NCBI GenBank assembly: GCA_023374025.1
Contig: SIJG01000040.1
Coordinates: 543,201-607,200 of the forward strand
Origin: Heterodera schachtii
Lineage: Eukaryota; Nematoda; Chromadorea; Rhabditida; Heteroderidae
DNA: 64,000 nucleotides
Reading direction: 5' to 3'
Positions within the stretch are counted from its first letter, which is position 1. The number at the start of each line of letters is the position of its first letter. A model generated the notes under the pieces. It was not told where the DNA came from. It was given only the letters and a program-made list of their open reading frames with translations, and did not search any database. A program made the position numbers and the translations under genes. Positions 44,329 to 56,700 of this stretch are shown here, piece by piece.

Positions 44329-45780
44329 ATGTCGGACATTTATGTCGAACGAATAGAGACCGCCAAGTATGCTATTGAGCTATACCTGGACAAGCCATTG
44401 CCTGTTCTCCCCCAAGGGGTGTTGACCTCTCAACAGCGGCACATTTTGATTTGTGATCAAAGGGAGTGGAAAGAAATTTCGGATGAACTACAGACGCAGG
44501 TAGATGAAATAAAGACAGCAAGGGCATTGTACAATCAGGAGATTTCTACACTCCATGGGGAAGAGAAAACGGAATTTCAGCGACAGTTTCGTACATCGGT
44601 CAATGCAACCGATCTGCAAAATTTTTTGCGAAGAGCGAACCAAAAATTATCTAACATTCGGATGTTGAAAAGCAACATCGATCGTCTTCTTCAAGATGGA
44701 CCCGGAGGGACAGCACGCCGAAACCTTGCCTTGCCGAAGTTGAGCCTAAAGGAGTTCGATGGCAGGAATTGGGACGATTTTTGGCCATTGTTCGAATCAA
44801 CGATCCACGCAGACACTGATTTGGACTACGTACAGAAAATGAGTTATTTGGATTCCCTGTTGAGGGGTGAAGCCAAAAAGGTCATTCAAGGACTCCTACC
44901 TTTTTCAAGGGAAAATTATGAGCTCTCCGTGTCCTTATTGAAGGACAAGTACGGGAAAAATGAAAATTTGATTAGAGATTTACACAATCAATTGGCCCGA
45001 CTACAAATTTCTAAGTCTATTGGAGACGACATGAAACTCCAATTGGAATTGGAACGAGTTTGCAGACAACTTGAGCATTACAATCAGGATTTGAGTTCTC
45101 CTCAAATTTATATGAGTTTAGAACAAAAATTGTCTAAAAAAGTTTTGATTAGATACGTAGATTTAAAAAACACCAAGATGAGTACCATGCCCCATGGGTC
45201 AAATTGGACAACCGACCTGTTTAGGGACACATTTAAGGGGGCTATTGAGCAGCTTCAACAAATCAATGACATTGTTCATAGGGCTAACCCCGATCATGAG
45301 CATCATGTATCGAGACAAGATAAAACCAAGAGCGAGGAAAAGGAACCGACCCTGAATTTTGCAGTCAGATACAGAGATAGAAAAAGTGGGAACAACCGCC
45401 GATCACCGGTTGCTGTTAAGCCAAAGCCATGGCGTGTAGCTTCAATATCATCCGAAGGGTCAAGCTCTCGTTCAGGACGAACACCGGTTAGAAAAGTCGG
45501 CTCACCATGGCCGAAGGAAAGTCGACGAAGAGAATCGAATTCGTCAAGCCCTAGCCCGAGCCGAAGCAGAAGTCCATCGCGATTTCCATGCCAGTTTTGT
45601 GCCGGAAAACATTTTGAGTTGGATTGTGATAAATTTAGTTCAGTTATGAACAGGCAAAAACAAATCGAACTGAAAGCAAAGTGCTACATTTGTTTATTCA
45701 ATAATCACATGGCAAGAAATTGTCCAAGAAAACTACGGAAATGGGACATCACCCAGCATTGTGTGAAAAACGAAGACTAA
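44329..45780 (+). CDS. BEL/Pao gag polyprotein
   Basis: 483 residues. The central part LPKLSLKEFDGRNWDDFWPL through LLRGEAKKVIQGL and LLKDKYGK is the DUF1759-type capsid region of BEL/Pao gag. The C-terminus is Ser/Arg-rich and then has two zinc knuckles, CQFCAGKHFELDC and CYICLFNNHMARNC. It forms the particle and binds element RNA. A third knuckle-like motif (MGHHPALCEKRR) continues in another frame at about 45745, so either a frame shift joins gag to the following region or a mutation has split it. The start Met follows a non-coding leader of about 500 bp after the LTR. Confidence 0.92.
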   Translation: MSDIYVERIETAKYAIELYLDKPLPVLPQGVLTSQQRHILICDQREWKEISDELQTQVDEIKTARALYNQEISTLHGEEKTEFQRQFRTSVNATDLQNFLRRANQKLSNIRMLKSNIDRLLQDGPGGTARRNLALPKLSLKEFDGRNWDDFWPLFESTIHADTDLDYVQKMSYLDSLLRGEAKKVIQGLLPFSRENYELSVSLLKDKYGKNENLIRDLHNQLARLQISKSIGDDMKLQLELERVCRQLEHYNQDLSSPQIYMSLEQKLSKKVLIRYVDLKNTKMSTMPHGSNWTTDLFRDTFKGAIEQLQQINDIVHRANPDHEHHVSRQDKTKSEEKEPTLNFAVRYRDRKSGNNRRSPVAVKPKPWRVASISSEGSSSRSGRTPVRKVGSPWPKESRRRESNSSSPSPSRSRSPSRFPCQFCAGKHFELDCDKFSSVMNRQKQIELKAKCYICLFNNHMARNCPRKLRKWDITQHCVKNED

Positions 45781-46425
45781 TGATCAAAGGACAAGTCACA
45801 ACCATCACATCAGAGGAACGCTCCGAGAAGCAAGGAAACACATCAACTAATATTTTTAACATATTGACCAAAGAATTAACAAACACCGCCTCTATTACTG
45901 TGGTCGAAAAAATTGTTGAATTTTCACCCAATTTTGGGAACAATTTTCAGTCCTCCAACAACAATGAAGTGAATTTTAAGGTTGGACAATACAACAAATC
46001 AAAAGGGGTAGGTTTTAAAAAAAATTCAAGAATAAACCATGCTTGTTTAAGCAATACCATGAAAAAGAGTCAAATAAAAGGAAAAACTTAATGGAGTTCT
46101 CCATTATCTTCCACACCAATTTGTGGAGCGGCAAGACAAACAATTCACAAAAATCATAATCATTTTGGGCGTAAATTCAAAATTGAGAAAAGAGTTTCTA
46201 AGCCGAAATGAGTATCTTAACAAGGGACCAAACCTGTACAATAATTTCGCAGGCATACTTTTAAAGGTTAGACTTAAGCCAGTTTTGGTCCCATATGATG
46301 TGAAAAAGCATTTTTGCAAATTTCCATCCATCGCGATAATAGAGACGCACAGAGATTCCTTTTGTACAAAAAAGCGAGAACGATGACTCTAAAGCGCTGT
46401 TTAGCGACAAATTTGTTTTTGAATG
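45745..46425 (+). pseudogene. Remnant of BEL/Pao pol
   Basis: After the out-of-frame knuckle the frame runs to 46091 as an Asn/Lys/Thr-rich stretch without an aspartic protease motif. A second frame (46123-46386) contains SRNEYLNKGPNLYNNFAGIL and LKVRLKPVLVPYDVKKHF, which correspond to the start of the BEL/Pao reverse transcriptase, where the first catalytic Asp region should be (here VPYDVKK). The continuation NRDAQRFLLY is in yet another frame. The sequence is then cut by the 3' LTR. Confidence 0.75.
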
Positions 46426-46429
46426 GGAG

Positions 46430-47748
46430 TGTCGAAAATGGTGATTTTCGATTAAAAAATTTTTTCTTTCTATGTTTTCTTTTCCCCGTGGGCGCTAAGC
46501 AAAGGACTCTCTCCCATTTGCTTAGTCTCTCTTTTCCCGTCGGCTGTTTAGCCTTTGGACGACCGCGGCCACCGCGATCAACAGCATTAATGTGTTCCTT
46601 TTCCCTCCCTCTCCCTTTCCAACAGAAAGCAACAATCAACAGAACACATCTGCCGTCAATCGCCGCCTCCGGTCCCTTGCCCTCCGTTTCGCCAATCTGC
46701 ATTTCTCACTGCACACACATCGCCTTATCTCTGCTCGCCCACTGTTTGGCCATCCGCCGTCTCATCCGCCCCATTCTCTCTCCACCGCGCCCATTCGTAC
46801 CGTCTCCGTTTGGCCTCATCGCTTGGACAATGCCGTTGAAGAACGACGGACGGAATTTCCCACCATTAAAACTGTTGCGACCTTCGATCCGCCCCCCCCC
46901 CCCCCCAAGTGATGGACAATTTGCTTTTCCCCGTTTTCATTCGTATAACTTTTTCGCTAATTTTCAACTGACAATAAATTTGCTCCGTCAAATCGTCAAA
47001 AGGGGGGAAATCGGATTTCTCTAATCCCTGAATAAACACCGGATTCGGGATACTCATTTCTGAATTAAATCCTTTGGGAAAGGAATTGTTTTTCAGAAAA
47101 GGGCCTCAAAATTGTAAACAGGGAATTCCCAACCCTGAGCCTCTGGACGGTACCGTAAAGCCCGGGGTACGGTAAAGTGATTTTGATCACTTGTCAATCG
47201 CCAATTCTTCGTTCGGCTATTTCCGCTGTTAAGCGGTCTTGTCCCCCCCCCCGAATCAAGTACTGAAAAGCACTTGAAATCCCGGTCAATCGCTGATCGG
47301 TCCTTTGCCTGATCAATTTTGGTCCACCGTTTGGCACATTGTTCACTGTTTCATATATTTCGGAAATAATCGTTTTCTCCCCCTTTCGCTGCACAACACA
47401 TCTCTCCGCCAATCACTGATCACCACCAGGACAGTTCGTCGCCGACCATCTGATCACCACCTGGACTGTTCTTGTCAAATTCGCGCACGCCTCCAACTGA
47501 TCACTGCACACAAAAGTCGAGAACCGTAACCGCTACGCGCCGTTGGGACCAGGTCGAGGGCGGCCAAAGGGACACCGCTCGGGATTGACACCCGAATTAG
47601 TCCTTTGGCTGTCGAATTTGTGAAATTTGGCCAATTGACCGATTGTTTAATCGGCCACTGATTTCGGCCCCGAAGCCCCAATCCATTCCCCCGGCGCGCC
47701 ATTCATTCTAAGTTGCGCAGGCATACCCCCATCAAACCTATTTGCGTT
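46430..47748. repeat. 3' LTR of the BEL/Pao element
   Basis: Matches the LTR at 42491-43812 over its whole length apart from two substitutions and poly-C length. It is preceded by the purine-rich aatgggag and followed by the AATTT target duplication and satellite sequence. Several long open frames across both LTRs (Pro/Ser/His-rich) are low-complexity and not supported as genes. Confidence 0.93.
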
Positions 47749-47753
47749 AATTT

Positions 47754-50700
47754 TGCAAAAAATAAAAAATTTCTAAAAATTTGCTCGTCCATAAATAATT
47801 TGTACTTGATCAGGGGCTCAACCAAATTTTGCAGAGAAACTGCTGAGAACCCTAAAAATGTTTACAAATTTTCTTAGAATTTTTTGCCTGGATGAACACA
47901 GTTCTTCACACTTACCACACCAGAATTCTTTTAAAAAAATCGATTTTACATGTGTCTATTTGGGGTACTCAAACATTTATGGGGAGCAAAAATGCAATGC
48001 AGAATTAACGTACATGGTATAGGGAAGCTATTCCCGAAGGATTCGAACTCCCCATAAATCTGGGCGCACCGGTTCAGGGGGACTGCCCCGAAAACCAAAA
48101 AGTTGATTTTTTCAAGAATCCATTTTGGGTACTCAAACAATTTAAGCGCTTCCAATTCCTTCTACAATCGACTTTATACAACCCATTATAAGCGCTAAAA
48201 TTATCAGAGTGCCGAAAATCGGGTTCAGGGGGACTGCCCCGAAAAACCAAAAAAAAAAAAAATTATTTCGAAAAAAAATTATTTAAAGGAATGAAAAGCT
48301 AATGTGATAAAATTGGTTAATTCTCGTCCTTTCAGTATCCCTGCAAAGTTTGGTGCGCTTCCGATCAGTTTCAGAAAAAAAAGTTAAGCCTAAACTTTTT
48401 CGTGTAATTAAAAAGGAATTAAAAATTTCTAAAAATTTTATTCACTTCCCTTTTTGATAGAAAAAGTATCAGAGAGCTTTATTTAACTTGTAAATAAAAT
48501 TTGGTGCGTTTCAGAGCATTTTCTGAAAAAATATTTATGAATTAATTTTGCAAAAAATAAATAATTAATGAAAAACTCAGATTTTCGAAAAAAATTTTAA
48601 AAGCAATAAGCGTTTGCCTTTTTTCAGGATAAGTTAGTCCTTTACAGAGAAGTATGCCTGTAAAATTTGGTGCGATTATTTTGAATATAGAAGGCGCTAG
48701 ATTCGATGAAACTTTTTAAAATTTAAGCCTAAACTTTTTGGCCTGTTTAAAAAGCAATTAAAAATTTTTAAAAATTTTATTCATCTCCCTTTTTGATAGA
48801 AAAAGTATCAGAGAGCCTTATTTAGCATGTAAATAAAATTTGGTGCGTTTCAGAGCTCTTTCTGAGAAAATATTTATGAATTAATTTTGCAAAAAATAAA
48901 TAATGAACCCTTCGAAATCGGTTGGGCAAAAATCGCTAAGGGTGGGCAAAAATAGCTAGCTTAATCTATTAAAACCTAGAAAAGGAGCTCTTTCTAATGG
49001 TGTCATCGGTTCTGGATTTGGTTCAGAATGCGCAGAGCTATACTCAAAAATTTATGAGTGATTGAAATTTCACTAAAAGTTAAGCCTAAACTTTTTCGCA
49101 TATTTCAAAAGCAATTAAAAAATTTTTAAAAATTTTATTCACCTCCCTTTTTGATAGAAAAAGCATCAGAGAGCCATATTTAACATGTAAATAAAATTAG
49201 GGCGTTCCAGAGCACTTTCCAAAAAAATAATTATGAATTTTGCAAAAAATAAATAAATAGTGAAACTTTAAAAATTCATAAAAAATTTCAAATTCAGAAT
49301 TACTGGAGTTAGCATCACAGAAGCACGTTTTCTTGTCGGTTTAGTGCTCCTGCAAAACCTGGTGCGTTTCAGATCACTTTCTGAAAAAATGTTACTGATT
49401 GAATTTTGACTAAAAAGTTAAGCCTAAACTTTTTCGCATATTTAAAAAGCAATTAAAAAATTTATAAAAATTTTATTCATATCCCTTTTTGATAGAAAAA
49501 GCATCAGAGTGCCTTATATAACATGTATATAAAATTTGGTGCGTTTCAGATCAATCTCTGAAAAAATATTTATGAATTAATTTTGCAAAAAATAAAAAAT
49601 TTCTAAAAATTTGCTCGTCCATAAATAATTTGTAATTGATCAGGGGCTCAACCAAATTTTGCAGACAAACTGCTGAGAACCCTAAAAATGTTTACAAATT
49701 TTCTTAGAATTTTTTGCCTGGATGAACACAGTTCTTCACACTTACCACACCAGAATTCTTTTAAAAAAATCGATTTTACATGTGTCTATTTGGGGTACTC
49801 AAACATTTATGGGGAGCAAAAATGCAATGCAGAATTAACGTACATGGTATAGGGAAGCTATTCCCGAAGGATTCGAACTCCCCATAAATCTGGGCGCACC
49901 GGTTCAGGGGGACTGCCCCGAAAACCAAAAAGTTGATTTTTTCAAGTGTCCATTTGGGGTACTCAAACAATTTAAGCGCTTCCAATTCCTTCTACAATCG
50001 ACTTTATACAACCAATTATAAGCGCTAAAATTATCAGAGTGCCGAAAATCGGGTTCAGGGGGACTGCCCCGAAAAACCAAAAAAAAAAAATTATTTCGAA
50101 AAAAATTATTTAAAGGAATGAAAAGCTAATGTGATAAAATTGGTTAATTCTCGTCCTTTCAGTATCCCTGCAAAGTTTGGTGCGCTTCCGATCAGTTTCA
50201 GAAAAAAAAGTTAAGCCTAAACTTTTTCGTGTAATTAAAAAGGAATTAAAAATTTCTAAAAATTTTATTCACCTCCCTTTTTGATTGTAAAAGCATCAGA
50301 GAGCCTTATTTAACATGTATATAAAATTTGGTGCGTTTCAGATCAATCTCTGAAAAAATATTTATGAATTAATTTTGAAAAAAATAAAAAATTTCTAAAA
50401 TTGATCGTCCATAAATAATTTGTAATTGATCAGGGGCTCACCAAATTTTGCAGAGAAACTGCTGAGAACCTTAAAAATGCTTACAAATTTTATTAGAATT
50501 TTTTGCCTGGAGGAACACAGTTCTTCACACTTACCACACCAGAATTCTTTTAAAAAAATCGATTTTACATGTGTCTATTTGGGGTACTCAAACATTTATG
50601 GGGAGCAAAAATGCAATGCAGAATTAACGTACATGGTATAGGGAAGCTATTCCCGAAGGATTCGAACTCCCCATAAATCTGGGCGCACCGGTTCAGGGGG

Positions 50701-53700
50701 ACTGCCCCGAAAACCAAAAAGTTGATTTTTTCAAGTGTCCATTTGGGGTACTCAAACAATTTAAGCGCTTCCAATTCCTTCTACAATCGACTTTATACAA
50801 CCCATTATAAGCGCTAAAATTATCAGAGTGCCGAAAATCGGGTTCAGGGGGACTGCCCCGAAAAACCAAAAAAAAAAAAAATTATTTCGAAAAAAATTAT
50901 TTAAAGGAATGAAAAGCTAATGTGATAAAATTGGTTAATTCTCGTCCTTTCAGTATCCCTGCAAAGTTTGGTGCGCTTCCGATCAGTTTCAGAAAAAAAA
51001 GTTAAGCCTAAACTTTTTCGTGTAATTAAAAAGGAATTAAAAATTTCTAAAAATTTTATTCACCTCCCTTTTTGATTAGTAAAAGCATCAGAGAGCCTTA
51101 TTTAACATGTATATAAAATTTGGTGCGTTTCAGATCAATCTCTGAAAAAATATTTATGAATTAATTTTGAAAAAAATAAAAAATTTCTAAAAATTTGATC
51201 GTCCATAAATAATTTGTAATTGATCAGGGGCTCACCAAATTTTGCAGAGAAACTGCTGAGAACCCTAAAAATGTTTACAAATTTTATTAGAATTTTTTGC
51301 CTGGAGGAACACAGTTCTTCACACTTACCACACCAGAATTCTTTTAAAAAAATCGATTTTACATGTGTCTATTTGGGGTACTCAAACATTTATGGGGAGC
51401 AAAAATGCAATGCAGAATTAACGTACATGGTATAGGGAAGCTATTCCCGAAGGATTCGAACTCCCCATAAATCTGAGCGCACCGGTTCAGGGGGACTGCC
51501 CCGAAAACCAAAAAGTTGATTTTTTCAAGTGTCCATTTGGGGTACTCAAACAATTTAAGCGCTTCCAATTCCTTCTACAATCGACTTTATACAACCCATT
51601 ATAAGCGCTAAAATTATCAGAGTGCCGAAAATCGGGTTCAGGGGGACTGCCCCGAAAAACCAAAAAAAAAAAAAAATTATTTCGAAAAAAATTATTTAAA
51701 GGAATGAAAAGCTAATGTGATAAAATTGGTTAATTCTCGTCCTTTCAGTATCCCTGCAAAGTTTGGTGCGCTTCCGATCAGTTTCAGAAAAAAAAGTTAA
51801 GCCTAAACTTTTTGTGTATATTAAAAAGCAATTAAAAATTTTTAAAATTTTATTCACCTCCCTTTTTGATTGTAAAAGCATCAGAGAGCCTTATTTAACA
51901 TGTATATAAAATTTGGTGCGTTTCAGATCAATCTCTGAAAAAATATTTATGAATTAATTTTGAAAAAAATAAAAAATTTCTAAAAATTTGATCGTCCATA
52001 AATAATTTGTAATTGATCAGGGACTCACCAAATTTTGCAGAGAAACTGCTGAGAACCCTAAAAATGTTTACAAATTTTATTAGAATTTTTTGCCTGGAGG
52101 AACACAGTTCTTCACACTTACCACACCAGAATTCTTTTAAAAAAATCGATTTTACATGTGTCTATTTGGGGTACTCAAACATTTATGGGGAGCAAAAATG
52201 CAATGCAGAATTAACGTACATGGTATAGGGAAGCTATTCCCGAAGGATTCGAACTCCCCATAAATCTGAGCGCACCGGTTCAGGGGGACTGCCCCGAAAA
52301 CCAAAAAGTTGATTTTTTCAAGTGTCCATTTGGGGTACTCAAACAATTTAAGCGCTTCCAATTCCTTCTACAATCGACTTTATACAACCCATTATAAGCG
52401 CTAAAATTATCAGAGTGCCGAAAATCGGGTTCAGGGGGACTGCCCCGAAAAACCAAAAAAAAAAAAAAATTATTTCGAAAAAAAATTATTTAAAGGAATG
52501 AAAAGCTATGTGATAAAATTGGTTAATTCTCGTCCTTTCAGTATCCCTGCAAAGTTTGGTGCGCTTCTGATCAGTTTCAGAAAAAAAAGTTAAGCCTAAA
52601 CTTTTTCGTGTAATTAAAAAGGAATTAAAAATTTCTAAAAATTTTATTCACTTCCCTTTTTGATAGAAAAAGTATCAGAGAGCCTTATTTAGCATGTAAA
52701 TAAAATTTGGTGCGTTTCAGAGCTCTTTCTGAGAAAATATTTATGAATTAATTTTGCAAAAAATAAATAATGAACCCTTCGAAATCGGTTGGGCAAAAAT
52801 CGCTAAGGGTGGGCAAAAATAGCTAGCTTAATCTATTAAAACCTAGAAAAGGAGCTCTTTCTAATGGTGTCATCGGTTCTGGATTTGGTTCAGAATGCGC
52901 AGAGCTATACTCAAAAATTTATGAGTGATTGAAATTTCACTAAAAGTTAAGCCTAAACTTTTTGGCCTGTTTAAAAAGCAATTAAAAAATTTTTAAAAAT
53001 TTTATTCACCTCCCTTTTTGATAGAAAAAGCATCAGAGAGCCATATTTAACATGTAAATAAAATTAGGGCGTTCCAGAGCACTTTCCAAAAAAATAATTA
53101 TGAATTTTGCAAAAAATAAATAAATAGTGAAACTTTAAAAATTCATAAAAAATTTCAAATTCAGAATTACTGGAGTTAGCATCACAGAAGCACGTTTTCT
53201 TGTCGGTTTAGTGCTCCTGCAAAACCTGGTGCGTTTCAGATCACTTTCTGAAAAAATGTTACTGATTGAATTTTGACTAAAAAGTTAAGCCTAAACTTTT
53301 TCGCATATTTAAAAAGCAATTAAAAAATTTATAAAAATTTTATTCATATCCCTTTTTGATAGAAAAAGCATCAGAGTGCCTTATATAACATGTATATAAA
53401 ATTTGGTGCGTTTCAGATCAATCTCTGAAAAAATATTTATGAATTAATTTTGCAAAAAATAAAAAATTTCTAAAAATTTGCTCGTCCATAAATAATTTGT
53501 AATTGATCAGGGGCTCAACCAAATTTTGCAGAGAAACTGCTGAGAACCCTAAAAATGTTTACAAATTTTCTTAGAATTTTTTGCCTGGATGAACACAGTT
53601 CTTCACACTTACCACACCAGAATTCTTTTAAAAAAATCGATTTTACATGTGTCTATTTGGGGTACTCAAACATTTATGGGGAGCAAAAATGCAATGCAGA

Positions 53701-56700
53701 ATTAAAGTACATGGTATAGGGAAGCTATTCCCGAAGGATTCGAACTCCCCATAAATCTGGGCGCACCGGTTCAGGGGGACTGCCCCGAAAACCAAAAAGT
53801 TGATTTTTTCAAGTGTCCATTTGGGGTACTCAAACAATTTAAGCGCTTCCAATTCCTTCTACAATCGACTTTATACAACCCATTATAAGCGCTAAAATTA
53901 TCAGAGTGCCGAAAATCGGGTTCAGGGGGACTGCCCCGAAAAACCAAAAAAAAAAAAATTATTTCGAAAAAAATTATTTAAAGGAATGAAAAGCTAATGT
54001 GATAAAATTGGTTAATTCTCGTCCTTTCAGTATCCCTGCAAAGTTTGGTGCGCTTCCGATCAGTTTCAGAAAAAAAAGTTAAGCCTAAATTTTTTGGCAT
54101 ATTTAAAAAGCAATTAAAAAATTTTTAAAATTTTATTCACTTCCCTTATTGATAGAAAAAGTATCAGAGAGCCTTATTTAGCATGTAAATAAAATTTGGT
54201 GCGTTTCAGAGCTCTTTCTGAGAAAATATTTATGAATTAATTTTTTCATTGTCCACGAATAATTTATAATTGATCAGAGGCTCACCAAATTTTGCAGAGA
54301 TACGTATCGGAACACTACAAAAGCTTACAAATTTTCCTAGATTTTTTAAACCCAGTGAAAAATTTTTGCAGACACCCACCACTTATGCACTTAAAAAAAT
54401 TTCTAAAAATTTGATCGTCCATAAATAATTTGTAATTGATCAGGGGCTCACCAAATTTTGCAGAGAAACTGCTGAGAACCCTAAAAATGTTTACAAATTT
54501 TATTAGAATTTTTTGGCTGGAGGAACACAGTTCTTCACACTTACCACACCAGAATTCTTTTAAAAAAATCGATTTTACATGTGTCTATTTGGGGTACTCA
54601 AACATTTATGGGGAGCAAAAATGCAATGCAGAATTAACGTACATGGTATAGGGAAGCTATTCCCGAAGGATTCGAACTCCCCATAAATCTGAGCGCACCG
54701 GTTCAGGGGGACTGCCCCGAAAACCAAAAAGTTGATTTTTTCAAGTGTCCATTTGGGGTACTCAAACAATTTAAGCGCTTCCAATTCCTTCTACAATCGA
54801 CTTTATACAACCCATTATAAGCGCTAAAATTATCAGAGTGCCGAAAATCGGGTTCAGGGGGACTGCCCCGAAAAACCAAAAAAAAAAAAAATTATTTCGA
54901 AAAAAAATTATTTAAAGGAATGAAAAGCTAATGTGATAAAATTGGTTAATTCTCGTCCTTTCAGTATCCCTGCAAAGTTTGGTGCGCTTCTGATCAGTTT
55001 CAGAAAAAAAAGTTAAGCCTAAACTTTTTCGTGTAATTAAAAAGGAATTAAAAATTTCTAAAAATTTTATTCACTTCCCTTTTTGATAGAAAAAGTATCA
55101 GAGAGCCTTATTTAGCATGTAAATAAAATTTGGTGCGTTTCAGAGCTCTTTCTGAGAAAATATTTATGAATTAATTTTGCAAAAAATAAATAATGAACCC
55201 TTCGAAATCGGTTGGGCAAAAATCGCTAAGGGTGGGCAAAAATAGCTAGCTTAATCTATTAAAACCTAGAAAAGGAGCTCTTTCTAATGGTGTCATCGGT
55301 TCTGGATTTGGTTCAGAATGCGCAGAGCTATACTCAAAAATTTATGAGTGATTGAAATTTCACTAAAAGTTAAGCCTAAACTTTTTGGCCTGTTTAAAAA
55401 GCAATTAAAAAATTTTTAAAAATTTTATTCACCTCCCTTTTTGATAGAAAAAGCATCAGAGAGCCATATTTAACATGTAAATAAAATTAGGGCGTTCCAG
55501 AGCACTTTCCAAAAAAATAATTATGAATTTTGCAAAAAATAAATAAATAGTGAAACTTTAAAAATTCATAAAAAATTTCAAATTCAGAATTACTGGAGTT
55601 AGCATCACAGAAGCACGTTTTCTTGTCGGTTTAGTGCTCCTGCAAAACCTGGTGCGTTTCAGATCACTTTCTGAAAAAATGTTACTGATTGAATTTTGAC
55701 TAAAAAGTTAAGCCTAAACTTTTTCGCATATTTAAAAAGCAATTAAAAAATTTATAAAAATTTTATTCATATCCCTTTTTGATAGAAAAAGCATCAGAGT
55801 GCCTTATATAACATGTATATAAAATTTGGTGCGTTTCAGATCAATCTCTGAAAAAATATTTATGAATTAATTTTGCAAAAAATAAAAAATTTCTAAAAAT
55901 TTGCTCGTCCATAAATAATTTGTAATTGATCAGGGGCTCAACCAAATTTTGCAGAGAAACTGCTGAGAACCCTAAAAATGTTTACAAATTTTCTTAGAAT
56001 TTTTTGCCTGGATGAACACAGTTCTTCACACTTACCACACCAGAATTCTTTTAAAAAAATCGATTTTACATGTGTCTATTTGGGGTACTCAAACATTTAT
56101 GGGGAGCAAAAATGCAATGCAGAATTAAAGTACATGGTATAGGGAAGCTATTCCCGAAGGATTCGAACTCCCCATAAATCTGGGCGCACCGGTTCAGGGG
56201 GACTGCCCCGAAAACCAAAAAGTTGATTTTTTCAAGTGTCCATTTGGGGTACTCAAACAATTTAAGCGCTTCCAATTCCTTCTACAATCGACTTGATACA
56301 ACCCATTATAAGCGCTAAAATTATCAGAGTGCCGAAAATCGGGTTCAGGGGGACTGCCCCGAAAAACCAAAAAAAAAAAAAATTATTTCGAAAAAAAATT
56401 ATTTAAAGGAATGAAAAGCTAATGTGATAAAATTGGTTAATTCTCGTCCTTTCAGTATCCCTGCAAAGTTTGGTGCGCTTCCGATCAGTTTCAGAAAAAA
56501 AAGTTAAGCCTAAATTTTTTGGCATATTTAAAAAGGCAATTAAAAAATTTTTAAAATTTTATTCACTTCCCTTATTGATAGAAAAAGTATCAGAGAGCCT
56601 TATTTAGCATGTAAATAAAATTTGGTGCGTTTCAGATCAATCTCTGAAAAAATATTTATGAATTAATTTTGAAAAAAATAAAAAATTTCTAAAAATTTGA

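Larger units (their letters stand above)
42491..47748 (+). mobile_element. BEL/Pao LTR retrotransposon, gag intact, pol deleted
   Basis: LTRs of 1.3 kb flank only 2.6 kb of internal DNA, where a full element would have about 5-6 kb. The inside holds a complete gag, a linker with no protease motif, and about 85 residues of reverse transcriptase, followed directly by a purine tract (aatgggag) and the 3' LTR. Protease, most of reverse transcriptase, RNase H and integrase are missing. Near-identical LTRs and a matching target duplication show recent insertion into the satellite. With primer site, gag and purine tract kept, it may move with proteins supplied by a full element. Confidence 0.9.
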
